DNA of 64,000 nucleotides from Asticcacaulis currens (GTDB taxonomy: Bacteria > Pseudomonadota > Alphaproteobacteria > Caulobacterales > Caulobacteraceae), in contig NZ_JAQQKW010000001.1 of assembly GCF_028550395.1 (NCBI RefSeq), positions 372,001-436,000 of the forward strand. The letters are read 5' to 3'. The stretch's first letter is position 1. Each line of letters opens with the position of its first letter. Of this stretch, positions 17,727 to 27,285 are shown in pieces. The translations under genes were made by a program, and so were the position numbers. Below the pieces are notes generated by a model that was not told where the DNA came from, ran no database searches, and worked only from the letters and a program-made list of their open reading frames with translations.

Positions 17727-18236
17727 ATGATCCGCAAAGCCCTTCTGGCCTTCGCCCTGCTGAGCGCGCCGCTTGCCTTGAGCGGGTGCGGCTTTACGCC
17801 GGTCTATGCACAGAAGGGCCTGCCCGGAGAGCTGGCCAATATCGACGTCATCACCACGGATTCGCGCACTGGCTACTTCCTGCGGAAAAATCTGGTGTCG
17901 GGCTTCAACACCCTTGAGGGCCAGAAGCGATATCGACTGAGCGTCAAACTCGATGAAAAGCGCTACGATATCGGTATCGGGGTCAATGATATCGCTGTAC
18001 GGTCGGAAATCTCGACCACAGTGGAATACAGCCTGATCGAAACGGCGACACGTAAAGTTCTGACCAAAGGAACCTTCGTCGATACAACCACTTACGACGC
18101 CAATGGTCAGTCGCCCTATGCCGGTGTTGCCGCTCAGAAGGACGGTCAGCAACGCGCCGCCACAGCCATCAGTGAGCGCATCCGTAGTGAACTGGTGCTA
18201 TTCTTTCATGATAAGACTGCCGCCCCGGCCCGCTAA
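17727..18236 (+). CDS. lptE: LPS-assembly lipoprotein LptE
   Basis: The 169-residue outer-membrane lipoprotein has signal peptide LLAFALLSAPLALSGCGF with the lipidated cysteine at about residue 21, followed by the typical GFTPVYAQ start of alphaproteobacterial LptE. It plugs the LptD barrel that inserts LPS in the outer leaflet. Sequence conservation in this family is low, so position between leuS and holA, where lptE is found in most proteobacteria, is important support. It complements lptCAB near the left edge of the window. Confidence 0.9.
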   Translation: MIRKALLAFALLSAPLALSGCGFTPVYAQKGLPGELANIDVITTDSRTGYFLRKNLVSGFNTLEGQKRYRLSVKLDEKRYDIGIGVNDIAVRSEISTTVEYSLIETATRKVLTKGTFVDTTTYDANGQSPYAGVAAQKDGQQRAATAISERIRSELVLFFHDKTAAPAR

Positions 18237-18241
18237 GCCAT

Positions 18242-19294
18242 ATGAAACTGGTCAAGCGTCCTGAGATTGAGGGATTCCTCAAATCACCGCCGCGCGAGGT
18301 GATCGCCTGTCTGATTTACGGCAAGGACCGTGGGCAGGTGCTGGAGCGGGGACAGGTCTTGGCCCAGAAAATCGTCCCCGACATCAAGGACCCGTTCAAC
18401 GTATCGCTGTTGACCGATACGGATATCGACGCCGATCCCGCGCGCCTTGAGGACGAGCTTCAGGCGCAATCGCTGATGGGCGGTCGGCGACTGGTGCGGC
18501 TCAAATTCTTTTCGGAAAAGGCCGCTCTCGACAAACAGGTGGCAGCCGCGCTCAAGGCCCATGCCTCGGGTGAGCTGAACCGCGATGCCTTCTTTCTGAT
18601 CGAGGCCGGAGGTCTGGGCGGCGACTCCGCCGTGCGCAAGCTGGCCGACGCCGACAAGGTCATCGCCTCTATTGCCTGCTACGAGGACGAGACCGGCGAC
18701 GTAGTGCGTATGGCGCGTGAGACTCTGGCGCAGAACGAGGTCGCCCTGACCCCCGACGCCATGGATATCTTCGCTGCCCGCCTGCCCAAGGAACGGGGCG
18801 TGGCGCGCCAGGAGATCGAGCGCCTGTGTTTGTTCATCGGGCCGGGTTCGCGCCGCACCATCGACGACAAGGAACTACAGGAATTTTTGGGCGTCGAACC
18901 CGATGCCTCGCTATTCGATGCCGCTCTACAGGCCTTTGGCGCCAAAATGGCCCCGGCTCAGGCGGGTTTGCGCCGCGCCTTTGCCGAAGGCGAAGACGGC
19001 TCTGCGGCCCTGCGAGCCCTCAACGGCCATCTGGTCAAACTGCGGCTCATTCAGGCCCAGATGGCCAAGGGCATCGACGCCAAACAAGCCACCCGTGCGG
19101 CAGGTGTCTTCTGGAAGCAGGAGGCGGAGTTTCTGCGTCAGGCCCGCGCCTGGTCGGATTATTACCTCGACCCGTTGTCCAAAGAACTGATCGAGACTGA
19201 CAAGCAGTGCAAATCGACGGGGATGCCGGACCTATTGTTGGCCGAACGCCTCTATATGAGCATTGCCGGGCGGGCCAAGCGGCTGGGGTTATAA
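18242..19294 (+). CDS. holA: DNA polymerase III delta subunit
   Basis: The 350-residue clamp-loader subunit opens the beta clamp during replication. The N-terminal segment MKLVKRPEIEGFLKSPPREVIACLIYGKDRGQV replaces the P-loop of AAA+ relatives, as usual for delta. RLVRLKFFSEKA and the C-terminal helical collar (LIETDKQCKSTGMPDLLLAERL) are characteristic. It begins five bases after lptE and is the last gene of its operon; it converges with the parB-linked small gene. Confidence 0.93.
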   Translation: MKLVKRPEIEGFLKSPPREVIACLIYGKDRGQVLERGQVLAQKIVPDIKDPFNVSLLTDTDIDADPARLEDELQAQSLMGGRRLVRLKFFSEKAALDKQVAAALKAHASGELNRDAFFLIEAGGLGGDSAVRKLADADKVIASIACYEDETGDVVRMARETLAQNEVALTPDAMDIFAARLPKERGVARQEIERLCLFIGPGSRRTIDDKELQEFLGVEPDASLFDAALQAFGAKMAPAQAGLRRAFAEGEDGSAALRALNGHLVKLRLIQAQMAKGIDAKQATRAAGVFWKQEAEFLRQARAWSDYYLDPLSKELIETDKQCKSTGMPDLLLAERLYMSIAGRAKRLGL

Positions 19295-19325
19295 ACCCCT
19301 CTCCTTATCCCCATAATTCGAGGCC

Positions 19326-19610
19326 TTATTCCTTCGGCATCTTCCATTTTTGAAATGCGGCAGAGCGAATAGAACCTGGCTTTAGCAATTCCCTGTAAGA
19401 AGCAAATTTCATCAGTCTCCAAAGGCCGACGAAGACATATCCGCCTAGGCAGAGCAAGAGATAGAACAAACAGCCTACAATCGCCGCGTGTTTGAACGAG
19501 TCCCACGACAAGCGTCCGAAGACCGCATTGAGCGATACGACCAGAAGCCATATCACCACGACGAACACACCAATACGCGCAAACCAAAACTGATTAAGGC
19601 GCGCAAACAT
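19326..19610 (-). CDS. Small two-helix membrane protein in the parAB operon, unknown function
   Basis: The 94-residue protein has two predicted transmembrane helices (IGVFVVVIWLLVVSLNAVF and IVGCLFYLLLCLGGYVFVGLW) and a basic C-terminus (AAFQKWKMPKE). The ATG starts three bases after the parB stop codon, which implies translational coupling with parB. Composition is AT-richer than parB. I recognise no family, and I do not recall an equivalent in C. crescentus. It could be a passenger gene or a membrane element linked to chromosome segregation. Confidence 0.7.
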   Translation of the reverse strand: MFARLNQFWFARIGVFVVVIWLLVVSLNAVFGRLSWDSFKHAAIVGCLFYLLLCLGGYVFVGLWRLMKFASYRELLKPGSIRSAAFQKWKMPKE

Positions 19611-19613
19611 GAC

Positions 19614-20501
19614 TTACCTCAGCGAGGAACCCGCCATCAGGCGGCGACAGACGTCATCCAGTTGCTCAAGGCTGGCATAGGCGATGCGAACCTCACCCTT
19701 GCCGCCCTTGTCGTCCAGCTTGACGTTGAGGCCCAGAAGTTCTTGGAGGTCCTGCTCCAACGACAGTACATCGGCATTGGCTTGCGCCTTAGGACGCGCC
19801 GGTTTGGCCTCGTCACCAAGCGCGGTGCGCGCCAGCGATTCCGCCTGACGTACTGACAGACCTTTTTGAATGATCACCTCAGCCAGGGCTTCGGGATTAG
19901 CCGCCGTGGCAATGGCGCGGGCGTGGCCAGCACTCAGGCGGCCGTGAATGACGTGGTCCTGAATAACCTCCGGCAGACCCAGCAGGCGCATCATATTGGC
20001 AATATGGCTGCGTGATTTTGAAACCACCTGCGCCACCGCGTCCTGCGTGCGGCCAAATCGTTCCATCAATACCTTATAGGCGCGCGCCTCTTCGATGGGG
20101 TTCAGGTCTTCGCGCTGCACGTTTTCGATGATGCCGATTTCCAGCACCTCAAGATCGTCCAGTTCACGCACGATCACGGGCACGGTTTTGAGGCCCGCCT
20201 TTTGCGCGGCACGCCAGCGGCGTTCACCGGCGATGATCTGAAACTGCCCCGCTTGATTAGGCAACGGCCGGACCAGAATGGGCGACAGCACGCCCTTCTC
20301 CTTGATCGAGGCGCTGAGGTCGTCGATCTCGGCTTCCGAGAAGAAACGTCGTGGTTGATCCGGATTGCGCTGCAGAAGCTCAATCGGCTTTTCCATCGTG
20401 GCGGCGGGCTTGCCATCGGCGGTGGCTATGGGCACAGATCCCTGATTGTCGCTCAGCAGTGCTGACAGACCGCGACCCAACCCTCTTTGTTTCTCAGACA
20501 T
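19614..20501 (-). CDS. parB: Chromosome-partitioning protein ParB (CTP-dependent parS clamp)
   Basis: The 295-residue protein binds parS and spreads as a CTP-gated sliding clamp. Motifs are the N-terminal ParA-stimulating segment KQRGLGRGLSALL (4-16), the CTP-binding boxes including AGERRWRAAQKAG (91-103) and NVQREDLNPIEEA, the HTH region (TQDAVAQVVSKSRSHIANMMRLL) and a C-terminal dimerisation part. It recognises the three parS sites at 21930, 23961 and 25304. It is encoded 19 bases after parA. Confidence 0.97.
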   Translation of the reverse strand: MSEKQRGLGRGLSALLSDNQGSVPIATADGKPAATMEKPIELLQRNPDQPRRFFSEAEIDDLSASIKEKGVLSPILVRPLPNQAGQFQIIAGERRWRAAQKAGLKTVPVIVRELDDLEVLEIGIIENVQREDLNPIEEARAYKVLMERFGRTQDAVAQVVSKSRSHIANMMRLLGLPEVIQDHVIHGRLSAGHARAIATAANPEALAEVIIQKGLSVRQAESLARTALGDEAKPARPKAQANADVLSLEQDLQELLGLNVKLDDKGGKGEVRIAYASLEQLDDVCRRLMAGSSLR

Positions 20502-20520
20502 ATGTATCCTTCAGTCCTGG

Positions 20521-21315
20521 TCAAGCAGCCGCGCGGCGCACTTTTTCACGTTGAACGACCTCGCGGGCCAGTTTCAGATAGGCCTGCGAACCCGTGCATT
20601 TCAGATCGTAGATCAAAGCGGGCTTACCGAACGATGGGGCCTCAGACACACGCACATTACGCGGGATGACGGTGTCATAAACCTTCTCACCGAAATGCGA
20701 GCGCACGTCCCTCGCCACATGACCCGACAAGGCATTGCGGCGGTCGAACATGGTCAGGACGATGCCCTGAAGCTCCAGTCTGGGGTTCAGTGAACCCTTG
20801 ACCAGATCAATGGTGCGCATCAGTTGCGACAGGCCTTCCAGCGCAAAGAACTCGCATTGCAGCGGCACGAGCACCGCATCGGCGGCGCTCATGGCGTTGA
20901 TAGTCAGGAGGTTCAGAGACGGCGGACAGTCGATCAGCACATAGGAATAGGCCAGTTCACCGACCTGCGCCTGATGCTCAAGCGCATCGCGCAAACGATA
21001 GGAACGGCGGTCGGCCTGACCCAGCTCGATCTCCACCCCCGACAGGTCGGGATCCGACGGGATGATGTACAGGCCGGGCACTGAGGTCTTGACCGCGCAT
21101 TCGCCAATGGGCTGCTGATCGACGATCACATCATAGATGGTAGTGGTACGCGCCGAACGCGGCACGCCTAGACCGGTTGAGGCGTTACCCTGCGGGTCCA
21201 TGTCGATGATCAGCACCGTCTCGCCGACAGCCGCCAGAGCGGTGCCGAGATTGATCGCCGTCGTCGTCTTGCCCACCCCACCCTTCTGGTTAGACACCGC
21301 CAGAACGCGGGGCAT
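20521..21315 (-). CDS. parA: Chromosome-partitioning ATPase ParA
   Basis: The 264-residue deviant Walker-type ATPase moves the ParB-parS complex and is essential for origin segregation in Caulobacter. Walker A' is NQKGGVGKTTT (residues 9-19), with the signature lysine K11, Walker A lysine K16, DMDPQGNASTGLG and the catalytic DCPPSLNLLTINA. ATG 21315 (MPRVLAVSNQKGG) is preferred; the frame upstream to 21375 overlaps the rsmG coding end and has no similarity. It sits between rsmG and parB in the ancient mnmG-rsmG-parA-parB order. Confidence 0.97.
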   Translation of the reverse strand: MPRVLAVSNQKGGVGKTTTAINLGTALAAVGETVLIIDMDPQGNASTGLGVPRSARTTTIYDVIVDQQPIGECAVKTSVPGLYIIPSDPDLSGVEIELGQADRRSYRLRDALEHQAQVGELAYSYVLIDCPPSLNLLTINAMSAADAVLVPLQCEFFALEGLSQLMRTIDLVKGSLNPRLELQGIVLTMFDRRNALSGHVARDVRSHFGEKVYDTVIPRNVRVSEAPSFGKPALIYDLKCTGSQAYLKLAREVVQREKVRRAAA

Positions 21316-21331
21316 GGGGTGCGGGGGGAAA

Positions 21332-22003
21332 CTATCTGGCACGGCGAACGCTCCGAATATGCAGGACGCGACCACGCGGGTCGCTCAAGGACGTGAACAG
21401 ATCAGACTGAAAGGCCCAGTTTTTGTGCGCTTCAGCGATTTCCGCCTCGACGTTTTCGCCTTTCAGCAACCAGCCCTCGGCCCCTTTGCGGAAAAAGCTT
21501 TCGGCAAATCCGATCAGCTTCGGCAAAGGCGCCATGGCGCGGGCGGTAACCACATCGACCTTCAAAGAGACATTCTCCGCCCGGTCGTTGATCACCGTCG
21601 CCGGCAGGTCCAAGTCTCGCACAACTTCGCCTAAAAAGCGACAGCGCTTGGCCAGAGAGTCGATGAGAAACACGCGCCGGTCTGTGGGTGATTCGCCTGA
21701 ATCTGTGGACAGGTGTTTCAAAAGTATGGCCAGTACGACGCCGGGAAAACCCGCCCCTGCCCCAAGGTCCGCCCAGCTTCTGGCCCACGGTGCATGGTTC
21801 AATAGTTGCGCGGAATCAAGGACGTGCCGCGACCAGTAATGCGGGATCGTCGCGGGGCCAACAAGGTTCATCACCTCATTGCGCTCGGCCAGCACCTGAC
21901 CAAAGCGGGTAAGGTCATCAATGGCCGCCTGTTTCACGTGAAACACCAGATGCGCGGCCATCTCCTCAGGCGTCATGGGTTGGGCAAGCTCAACCGACGA
22001 CAT
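21332..22003 (-). CDS. rsmG: 16S rRNA m7G527 methyltransferase RsmG (GidB)
   Basis: The 223-residue SAM-dependent methyltransferase has motif I as WADLGAGAGFPGVVLAILLK (about 77-96), and the N-terminal NLVGPATIPHYWSRHVLDSAQLL is typical. Residues FHVKQ near position 20 are encoded by a perfect parS palindrome (21930-21945), so the coding sequence also carries a centromere site. The start overlaps the mnmG stop by one base (TGATG), indicating coupling. A long Glu/Ser insertion seen in some homologues is absent. Confidence 0.95.
   Translation of the reverse strand: MSSVELAQPMTPEEMAAHLVFHVKQAAIDDLTRFGQVLAERNEVMNLVGPATIPHYWSRHVLDSAQLLNHAPWARSWADLGAGAGFPGVVLAILLKHLSTDSGESPTDRRVFLIDSLAKRCRFLGEVVRDLDLPATVINDRAENVSLKVDVVTARAMAPLPKLIGFAESFFRKGAEGWLLKGENVEAEIAEAHKNWAFQSDLFTSLSDPRGRVLHIRSVRRAR
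21930..21945. promoter_or_regulatory. parS: parS centromere site 1, inside rsmG
   Basis: A perfect 16-bp palindrome TGTTTCACGTGAAACA, identical to the bacterial parS consensus bound by ParB. It lies within rsmG and is read as FHVKQ. Confidence 0.97.
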
Positions 22004-23865
22004 CAGGCCGCGCCTTTTTTCAGGTTGCGCACGTAAAACAGGAGCGCCGTCAAGGCACCCGGAGTCATACCCTCTATGCGGCGGGCTTGACCGAGCGTCA
22101 GGGGTCTGACCCGGCTCAGCTTCTCTCTGGCTTCATTGGACAACCCGCCCACCATCGCATAGTCGAGGTCTTGGGGCAGGGCCAGGTTTTCGTCCTTGCG
22201 AAAAGCGTCGATCTCTGCCGCCTGACGACCGAGATAGCCCGAATAAAGGGCGTCGATTTCGATCTGCTCGAACACGCTGTCAGACCAGTCTTTAAGCTCC
22301 GGCCACACCGCTTCCAGCTTATCCCGCGAACAGGTGTCGTAGGACAGGAGCTGCAGCAGGTTGCGCTTCTGACCATCGGCATTGACGCGGATACCCAAAA
22401 CATTGGCCTCATTGGGCGTCAGCTTAAGCTCATCCGCGCGTTGACGCGCTGTGGCCAACGCCTGCTTCTTCTCAAGCCAGTGCGCCTTGCGCCGGTCTCC
22501 CATAAGGCCGATTTTCAGCGCGATATCCGACAGACGCTGATCCGCATTGTCGGCGCGCAGCTTCAGGCGGAACTCCGCACGGCTTGTAAACATGCGATAG
22601 GGTTCCGTGACGCCCTTGGTCACCAGATCGTCGATCATCACCCCGATATAGGCTTCGTCACGCCCCAGCACCAACGGGCTCAGGCCACCGGCACGCGCGG
22701 CCGCGTTCAGGCCAGCCATCAGGCCCTGCGCCCCCGCCTCTTCATAGCCCGTTGTGCCGTTGATCTGCCCGGCCAGAAACAGGCCCGGCAGACGCTTCAG
22801 CTCAAGCGTCGGGTAAAGCTCACGCGGATCAACATAGTCGTATTCAATGGCGTAGGCGTAACGCTTTATAACCACATTTTCGAGGCCGCGAATGGTGCGT
22901 AAGAAGGCTTCCTGCGTTGCCTCAGACACGCTGGTCGAGATACCGTTCGGATAGACGGTGTCATCGTCATAGCCTTCGGGCTCCAGAAACACCTGGTGGC
23001 TGTCCTTGTCCGAAAAGCGCACCACCTTGTCCTCAATGGAGGGACAATAACGCGGGCCGCGTCCGGACAGGTGGCCACCATAGACCGCCGATTCCGTGAT
23101 CCGCTCCTGAATGATACGGTGCGTATCGGCATTCGTATAGGTGATGCCACAGGTGATCTGCGGCCGGTCGATGGCTGCGTTCAGGGTCGAAAACGGCGTC
23201 GGAACCGCGTCGCCTTCCTGCTTTTCCAGAATATCCCAGTTAATCGTCTTGCCATCCAGCCGCGCCGGCGTACCGGTTTTCAGGCGGCCCATATCGAGTT
23301 TCAGATCATAAAGGCGTTGCCCCAGACCATTGGCCGGCTCATCGCCAAACCGCCCGGCCGCCATGCGCTTCTCGCCGATATGAATGATGCCACGCAAAAA
23401 GGTGCCGGTCGTCAGCACCACGGCCTTCGAGCGGTATTCGAAACCCTGCGCATCGACTGTGCCAACGACCGTATCATCCTCAAGGATCAGGTCTTCGACC
23501 GCTGCCGCGATAATCGTCAGGTTTTCGGTGCTTAGCAGTTCGGCCTGCATGGCTTCACGATAAAGCTTACGGTCGATCTGAGCGCGCGGGCCACGGACGG
23601 CTGGCCCCTTGGAGCGATTGAGCATCTTGAACTGGATGCCGCCAATATCGGCCATGCGGCCCATCACGCCGTCCAAAGCGTCGATTTCGCGCACCAGATG
23701 GCCCTTGCCCAAGCCTCCAATGGCTGGGTTGCATGACATCTCACCCAGGGTTTCGATCTTGTGCGTCAGAAGAAGGGTCTTGGCACCCATGCGCGCCGCA
23801 GCCGTCGCGGCTTCGGCGCCCGCATGACCTCCACCGACGACAATGACATCCCAAAACCGGGTCAT
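22003..23865 (-). CDS. mnmG: tRNA uridine-34 carboxymethylaminomethyl modification enzyme MnmG (GidA)
   Basis: The 620-residue FAD protein works with MnmE to make cmnm5U34 in tRNAs reading split codon boxes. The FAD-binding motif [14 protein letters not shown] is at residues 8-21, with [35 protein letters not shown] and [15 protein letters not shown] also present. The C-terminus has the MnmE-contact helical domain with [28 protein letters not shown]. It is coupled to rsmG; mnmE lies upstream with a 114-base spacer that contains parS site 2. Confidence 0.98.
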   Translation of the reverse strand: MTRFWDVIVVGGGHAGAEAATAAARMGAKTLLLTHKIETLGEMSCNPAIGGLGKGHLVREIDALDGVMGRMADIGGIQFKMLNRSKGPAVRGPRAQIDRKLYREAMQAELLSTENLTIIAAAVEDLILEDDTVVGTVDAQGFEYRSKAVVLTTGTFLRGIIHIGEKRMAAGRFGDEPANGLGQRLYDLKLDMGRLKTGTPARLDGKTINWDILEKQEGDAVPTPFSTLNAAIDRPQITCGITYTNADTHRIIQERITESAVYGGHLSGRGPRYCPSIEDKVVRFSDKDSHQVFLEPEGYDDDTVYPNGISTSVSEATQEAFLRTIRGLENVVIKRYAYAIEYDYVDPRELYPTLELKRLPGLFLAGQINGTTGYEEAGAQGLMAGLNAAARAGGLSPLVLGRDEAYIGVMIDDLVTKGVTEPYRMFTSRAEFRLKLRADNADQRLSDIALKIGLMGDRRKAHWLEKKQALATARQRADELKLTPNEANVLGIRVNADGQKRNLLQLLSYDTCSRDKLEAVWPELKDWSDSVFEQIEIDALYSGYLGRQAAEIDAFRKDENLALPQDLDYAMVGGLSNEAREKLSRVRPLTLGQARRIEGMTPGALTALLFYVRNLKKGAA

Positions 23866-23960
23866 AGAGCTTCAACCTGTGAGGAAAACCAGTGAGGGCT
23901 GGCTATAGCAGATCAGGCCGGACGGGTCGAATCGAGAAGTGTTAATTTTGGCGTTATCCG

Positions 23961-23976
23961 TGTTTCACGTGAAACA
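23961..23976. promoter_or_regulatory. parS: parS centromere site 2, mnmE-mnmG spacer
   Basis: A perfect copy of the 16-bp palindrome TGTTTCACGTGAAACA, the only non-coding one of three, four bases after the mnmE stop (23980) on the minus strand. Confidence 0.97.
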
Positions 23977-23979
23977 CTC

Positions 23980-25320
23980 CTATTTGCCTATGCAGAAACT
24001 GGAGAAGATATGATCGAGAACCTGCTCGACATCCGTGCGACCAAACAAAGCATCAAAAGCGGAAAGCGCCTGGCGAAGGTCTTCGGCCATCAATTCAGGT
24101 GTGGCGAAACCGATACCCAGAGCACGATCCAAAGCCGCATCAACCTCCCGCAGACGTTCGCCATGCCGTTCCCGCGTCGCTGCCGGAAACGTACTGAGAG
24201 AAAGGGCCGCTTCGAGATCAGTCTCCAAGGCGCGTTGAACCGCCTCAATCCCCTCACCTTTGGTCAGGCTGGTTTCCAGAAGGCGGACCTTTTTGTCCTC
24301 ATGCTGAGATCGAAGCGCTGCAAGGGATTCCGCAGATATTTGATCTGTCTTGTTGAGGATCAGATAGTCCCCGGGTTGAATATCCGACAGATCTTCCGCA
24401 GCATCCGACACATCCACGACCCACAAGCGCAAATCTGCCGATTGCCCCCTCGCCTTCGCACGGCGGATACCTTCGAACTCGACCACATCCTCGGTTTCGC
24501 GCAAGCCCGCCGTGTCATAGATCAAGGCCACAAAGGGTCCGATACGAATGGGAGACTCGATCACATCGCGCGTCGTGCCGGCAATCGGTGTGACAATGGC
24601 CGCGTCAGTTTGCAGCAAGGCGTTAAACAGGCTCGACTTGCCGGCATTGGGTTTACCCATAATGGCGATGCGATAACCTTCGCGGATCTGCTGTCCGCGC
24701 CGCGCATCGGAAATCGCAGCTCCGACGTCTGTTTTCAGCGTGATAATATCCGCAATAATGCGTTCGCTAAGGTGCTCCGGAATATCCTCATCCGGGAAAT
24801 CGACAATGGCTTCGATGTGAGCCAGAATGCGGATCAGGGCATCGCGCCATTGGGCATAGCGATCGCGAAAGCCGCCCTCGAGCTGCATCAGGGCCTGACG
24901 CCGCTGCGCCTCGGACTCAGCTTCGACCAGATCGGAAATCGCCTCGGCCTGAGTCAGGTCGAGCTTGCCATTTTCAAAAGCCCGCCGTGAGAACTCACCT
25001 GGTTCAGCGTGGCGCAGGCCCTCAGCGCGAAACACCGCATAAAGGCGTTCCAGCACAGCGCGAGAGCCATGAATATGGAACTCGGCACAGTCTTCGCCGG
25101 TAAAACTGTTCGGACTCTTGAACCACAGGACCAGAGCCTGATCGATCAGTTCACCCTCATAGCGCAGATGTCCGAGCGTCGTGTAACGCGGACGTGGCAA
25201 GCGCCCCAACAAGGCCTCAACCACCTGCGCGGCTTGAGGCCCAGAAACGCGGATGACTGATACGCCGGCCCGGCCCTGTGCCGACGCCAAAGCAAAAATC
25301 GTCTGTTTCACGTGAAACAC
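23980..25320 (-). CDS. mnmE: tRNA modification GTPase MnmE (TrmE)
   Basis: The 446-residue GTPase partners MnmG in U34 modification. The N-terminal folate-binding domain begins with TIFALASAQGRAGVSVIRVSG. The G domain has IMGKPNAGKSSLFNALL (G1), PIAGTTRDVIE (G2), YDTAGLRETED (G3) and LNKTD (G4), and the protein ends in the conserved FCIGK with its catalytic cysteine. The start is a GTG at 25320; a second GTG at 25311 would begin MKQTIFALAS and aligns better with most MnmE proteins. Both lie at or inside parS site 3, so the parS palindrome encodes the N-terminus. It starts seven bases after the DUF6489 stop. Confidence 0.95.
   Translation of the reverse strand: MFHVKQTIFALASAQGRAGVSVIRVSGPQAAQVVEALLGRLPRPRYTTLGHLRYEGELIDQALVLWFKSPNSFTGEDCAEFHIHGSRAVLERLYAVFRAEGLRHAEPGEFSRRAFENGKLDLTQAEAISDLVEAESEAQRRQALMQLEGGFRDRYAQWRDALIRILAHIEAIVDFPDEDIPEHLSERIIADIITLKTDVGAAISDARRGQQIREGYRIAIMGKPNAGKSSLFNALLQTDAAIVTPIAGTTRDVIESPIRIGPFVALIYDTAGLRETEDVVEFEGIRRAKARGQSADLRLWVVDVSDAAEDLSDIQPGDYLILNKTDQISAESLAALRSQHEDKKVRLLETSLTKGEGIEAVQRALETDLEAALSLSTFPAATRERHGERLREVDAALDRALGIGFATPELMAEDLRQALSAFDALFGRTDVEQVLDHIFSSFCIGK
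25304..25319. promoter_or_regulatory. parS: parS centromere site 3, at the mnmE start
   Basis: A perfect TGTTTCACGTGAAACA overlapping the first codons of mnmE, read as FHVKQ, the same peptide as at the rsmG site. Confidence 0.97.
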
Positions 25321-25326
25321 GAGAGC

Positions 25327-25581
25327 CTACTTACCGCCCTTGAAACCGCCCATGCTGGCGGTAGCCGCGGATTGCATCATCTTGAGGAAGTGATCCTGCG
25401 CCTGCACGCCGAAGCTCGACCAGGTCTTGATGATCTCCTCGGGCTGCATTGATTGGATATTTTGTTCGACGCGGGCCTTCATCTGCTCAACCATATAGTC
25501 GTTTAGCGTCTCGACATTGGGGAGGCCCAAAAACGCGCGGGCCTCCTGCGGCGTGCATTCGATATCGAAGGTGACTTTCAT
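25327..25581 (-). CDS. DUF6489-type small conserved protein
   Basis: The 84-residue protein begins MKVTFDIECTPQEARAFLGLPNVE, recognisable as a small alphaproteobacterial family (I believe DUF6489) of unknown function. It is predicted mostly helical and amphipathic (DYMVEQMKARVEQNIQSM), somewhat phasin-like, and ends in a Gly/Lys tail. The ATG at 25581 is chosen by family length; ten more residues are possible from 25611. It is the gene directly upstream of mnmE with a spacing of six bases. The rho terminator lies just before it. Confidence 0.8.
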   Translation of the reverse strand: MKVTFDIECTPQEARAFLGLPNVETLNDYMVEQMKARVEQNIQSMQPEEIIKTWSSFGVQAQDHFLKMMQSAATASMGGFKGGK

Positions 25582-25623
25582 AGCGGGTCTCCGCAAGGCT
25601 CGCATCAACAAATGAGAGCGGAT

Positions 25624-25650
25624 AAAGAAAGGGCCGGATTGCTCCGGCCC
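25624..25650 (-). terminator. Rho-independent terminator after rho
   Basis: Stem GGGCCGG (25631-25637) and CCGGCCC (25644-25650) is followed on the minus strand by TTTCTTT. It lies 44 bases after the rho stop and separates rho from the DUF6489-mnmE unit. Confidence 0.82.
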
Positions 25651-25693
25651 GGATAGATTGACAATGATCCTGTGTTGCCTGATTTGGCAAGGA

Positions 25694-27061
25694 TCAGGTG
25701 TTCATGCTCTGGAAGAATTCGCCGTTGTTCTTGGTCTGACGCAGCTTGTCGATCAGGAACTCGATAGCATCCTGCGCACCCATCGGGTTGAGAATCCGAC
25801 GTAGCACGTAGGTTTTTTGCAGGTCCGACTTATCGACGAGCAGGTCTTCCTTACGCGTGCCCGACTTAAGGATGTCCATAGCCGGGAAGACGCGCTTGTC
25901 GGCGACCTTACGATCCAGCACGATTTCCGAGTTACCCGTGCCCTTGAACTCTTCAAAGATCACTTCGTCCATGCGCGAACCGGTGTCGATCAGCGCGGTG
26001 GCGATGATGGTCAGCGAGCCGCCTTCTTCGATGTTACGCGCTGCACCGAAGAAGCGCTTGGGGCGTTGCAGGGCGTTGGCATCGACACCGCCCGTCAGCA
26101 CCTTGCCCGACGACGGCACAACCGTGTTGTAAGCGCGGCCAAGGCGGGTGATAGAGTCGAGCAGGATAACCACGTCGCGCTTATGTTCCACCAGGCGCTT
26201 GGCCTTTTCGATGACCATTTCGGCCACCTGAACGTGGCGCGTCGCCGGCTCATCAAAAGTCGAGGAGATGACTTCGCCGCGCACGGTGCGCTGCATGTCC
26301 GTCACTTCTTCCGGGCGTTCGTCGATCAGCAGCACCATCAGGTAGCATTCGGGATGGTTGGCGGCGATTGACTTGGCGATGTTTTGCAACATCACCGTCT
26401 TACCGACGCGCGGCGGGGCCACGATCAGGCAACGCTGACCCTTACCCAGAGGCGCCACTATGTCGATGATGCGGCCCGAACGGTCCCTGATTGTCGGGTC
26501 CTCGATTTCCATCTTCAGGCGCTCTTCAGGATAGAGCGGCGTCAGGTTATCGAAATGCACCTTATGACGGATGGCTTCAGGGTCTTCGAAATTGATCGTT
26601 TTGATCTTCGACAGGGCGAAATAACGCTCGCCTTCGCGCGGGCTGCGGATCGGCCCTTCGACAGTGTCCCCGGTGCGTAAAGCGTGGCGGCGGATCTGCT
26701 GCGGCGATACATAGATATCATCAGGACCGGGCAAATAGTTGGCTTCGGGCGAACGCAGGAAGCCAAAACCGTCTTGCAGTACTTCAATGACGCCGGAGCC
26801 GGTGATTTCGACACCTTCTTCAGCCAGCGTTTTCAAGACCGCAAACATCAGGTCCTGCATCCGCATGGAGGCGGCGTTTTCAACACCGATCTGCTCGGCA
26901 AAGGCCAAGAGATCGGCCGGCGACTTGTCCTTCAGCTCCTGAAGGGACAGCTTTTCCTGATTGGGGTTCTCCGAATCGTCATCGCCATTGTCGCTGCCGT
27001 TTTCGTCTTCGGCGGCGTCTTCCAGCGTGGTGTCGTATTCGATTTCGTTGTCTTCGGACAT
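25694..27061 (-). CDS. rho: Transcription termination factor Rho
   Basis: The 455-residue hexameric RNA helicase ends transcription at Rho-dependent sites. The RNA-binding domain includes [36 protein letters not shown]. Walker A is [12 protein letters not shown] near residue 215, followed by [14 protein letters not shown] and [11 protein letters not shown]. An acidic N-terminal extension (about residues 1-35, dominated by D, E and N) precedes the usual helical domain [16 protein letters not shown]. It is leftward, downstream of hemJ; the hemJ-rho spacer of 260 bases probably holds its promoter and leader. Confidence 0.98.
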   Translation of the reverse strand: MSEDNEIEYDTTLEDAAEDENGSDNGDDDSENPNQEKLSLQELKDKSPADLLAFAEQIGVENAASMRMQDLMFAVLKTLAEEGVEITGSGVIEVLQDGFGFLRSPEANYLPGPDDIYVSPQQIRRHALRTGDTVEGPIRSPREGERYFALSKIKTINFEDPEAIRHKVHFDNLTPLYPEERLKMEIEDPTIRDRSGRIIDIVAPLGKGQRCLIVAPPRVGKTVMLQNIAKSIAANHPECYLMVLLIDERPEEVTDMQRTVRGEVISSTFDEPATRHVQVAEMVIEKAKRLVEHKRDVVILLDSITRLGRAYNTVVPSSGKVLTGGVDANALQRPKRFFGAARNIEEGGSLTIIATALIDTGSRMDEVIFEEFKGTGNSEIVLDRKVADKRVFPAMDILKSGTRKEDLLVDKSDLQKTYVLRRILNPMGAQDAIEFLIDKLRQTKNNGEFFQSMNT

Positions 27062-27285
27062 GGGAGGGGTCTCTGATACGGCACGCGATCACGATGACTT
27101 TATAAACAAAGTCAAGGTCTTAGGCTGTGCCTGTCTGATAAGCCAGCGCGTAAACGCTGTATGGAAACTGGGGAAGGCCTTGAAACCACGAGAACCGTGG
27201 GGCCGGGAAATGCGCGACTTAAAACCCGTTCGGTGCGCGCAATGGCTCTGAGAAATACACCCAAACGCCGAAAGGTCAAGGGCGG

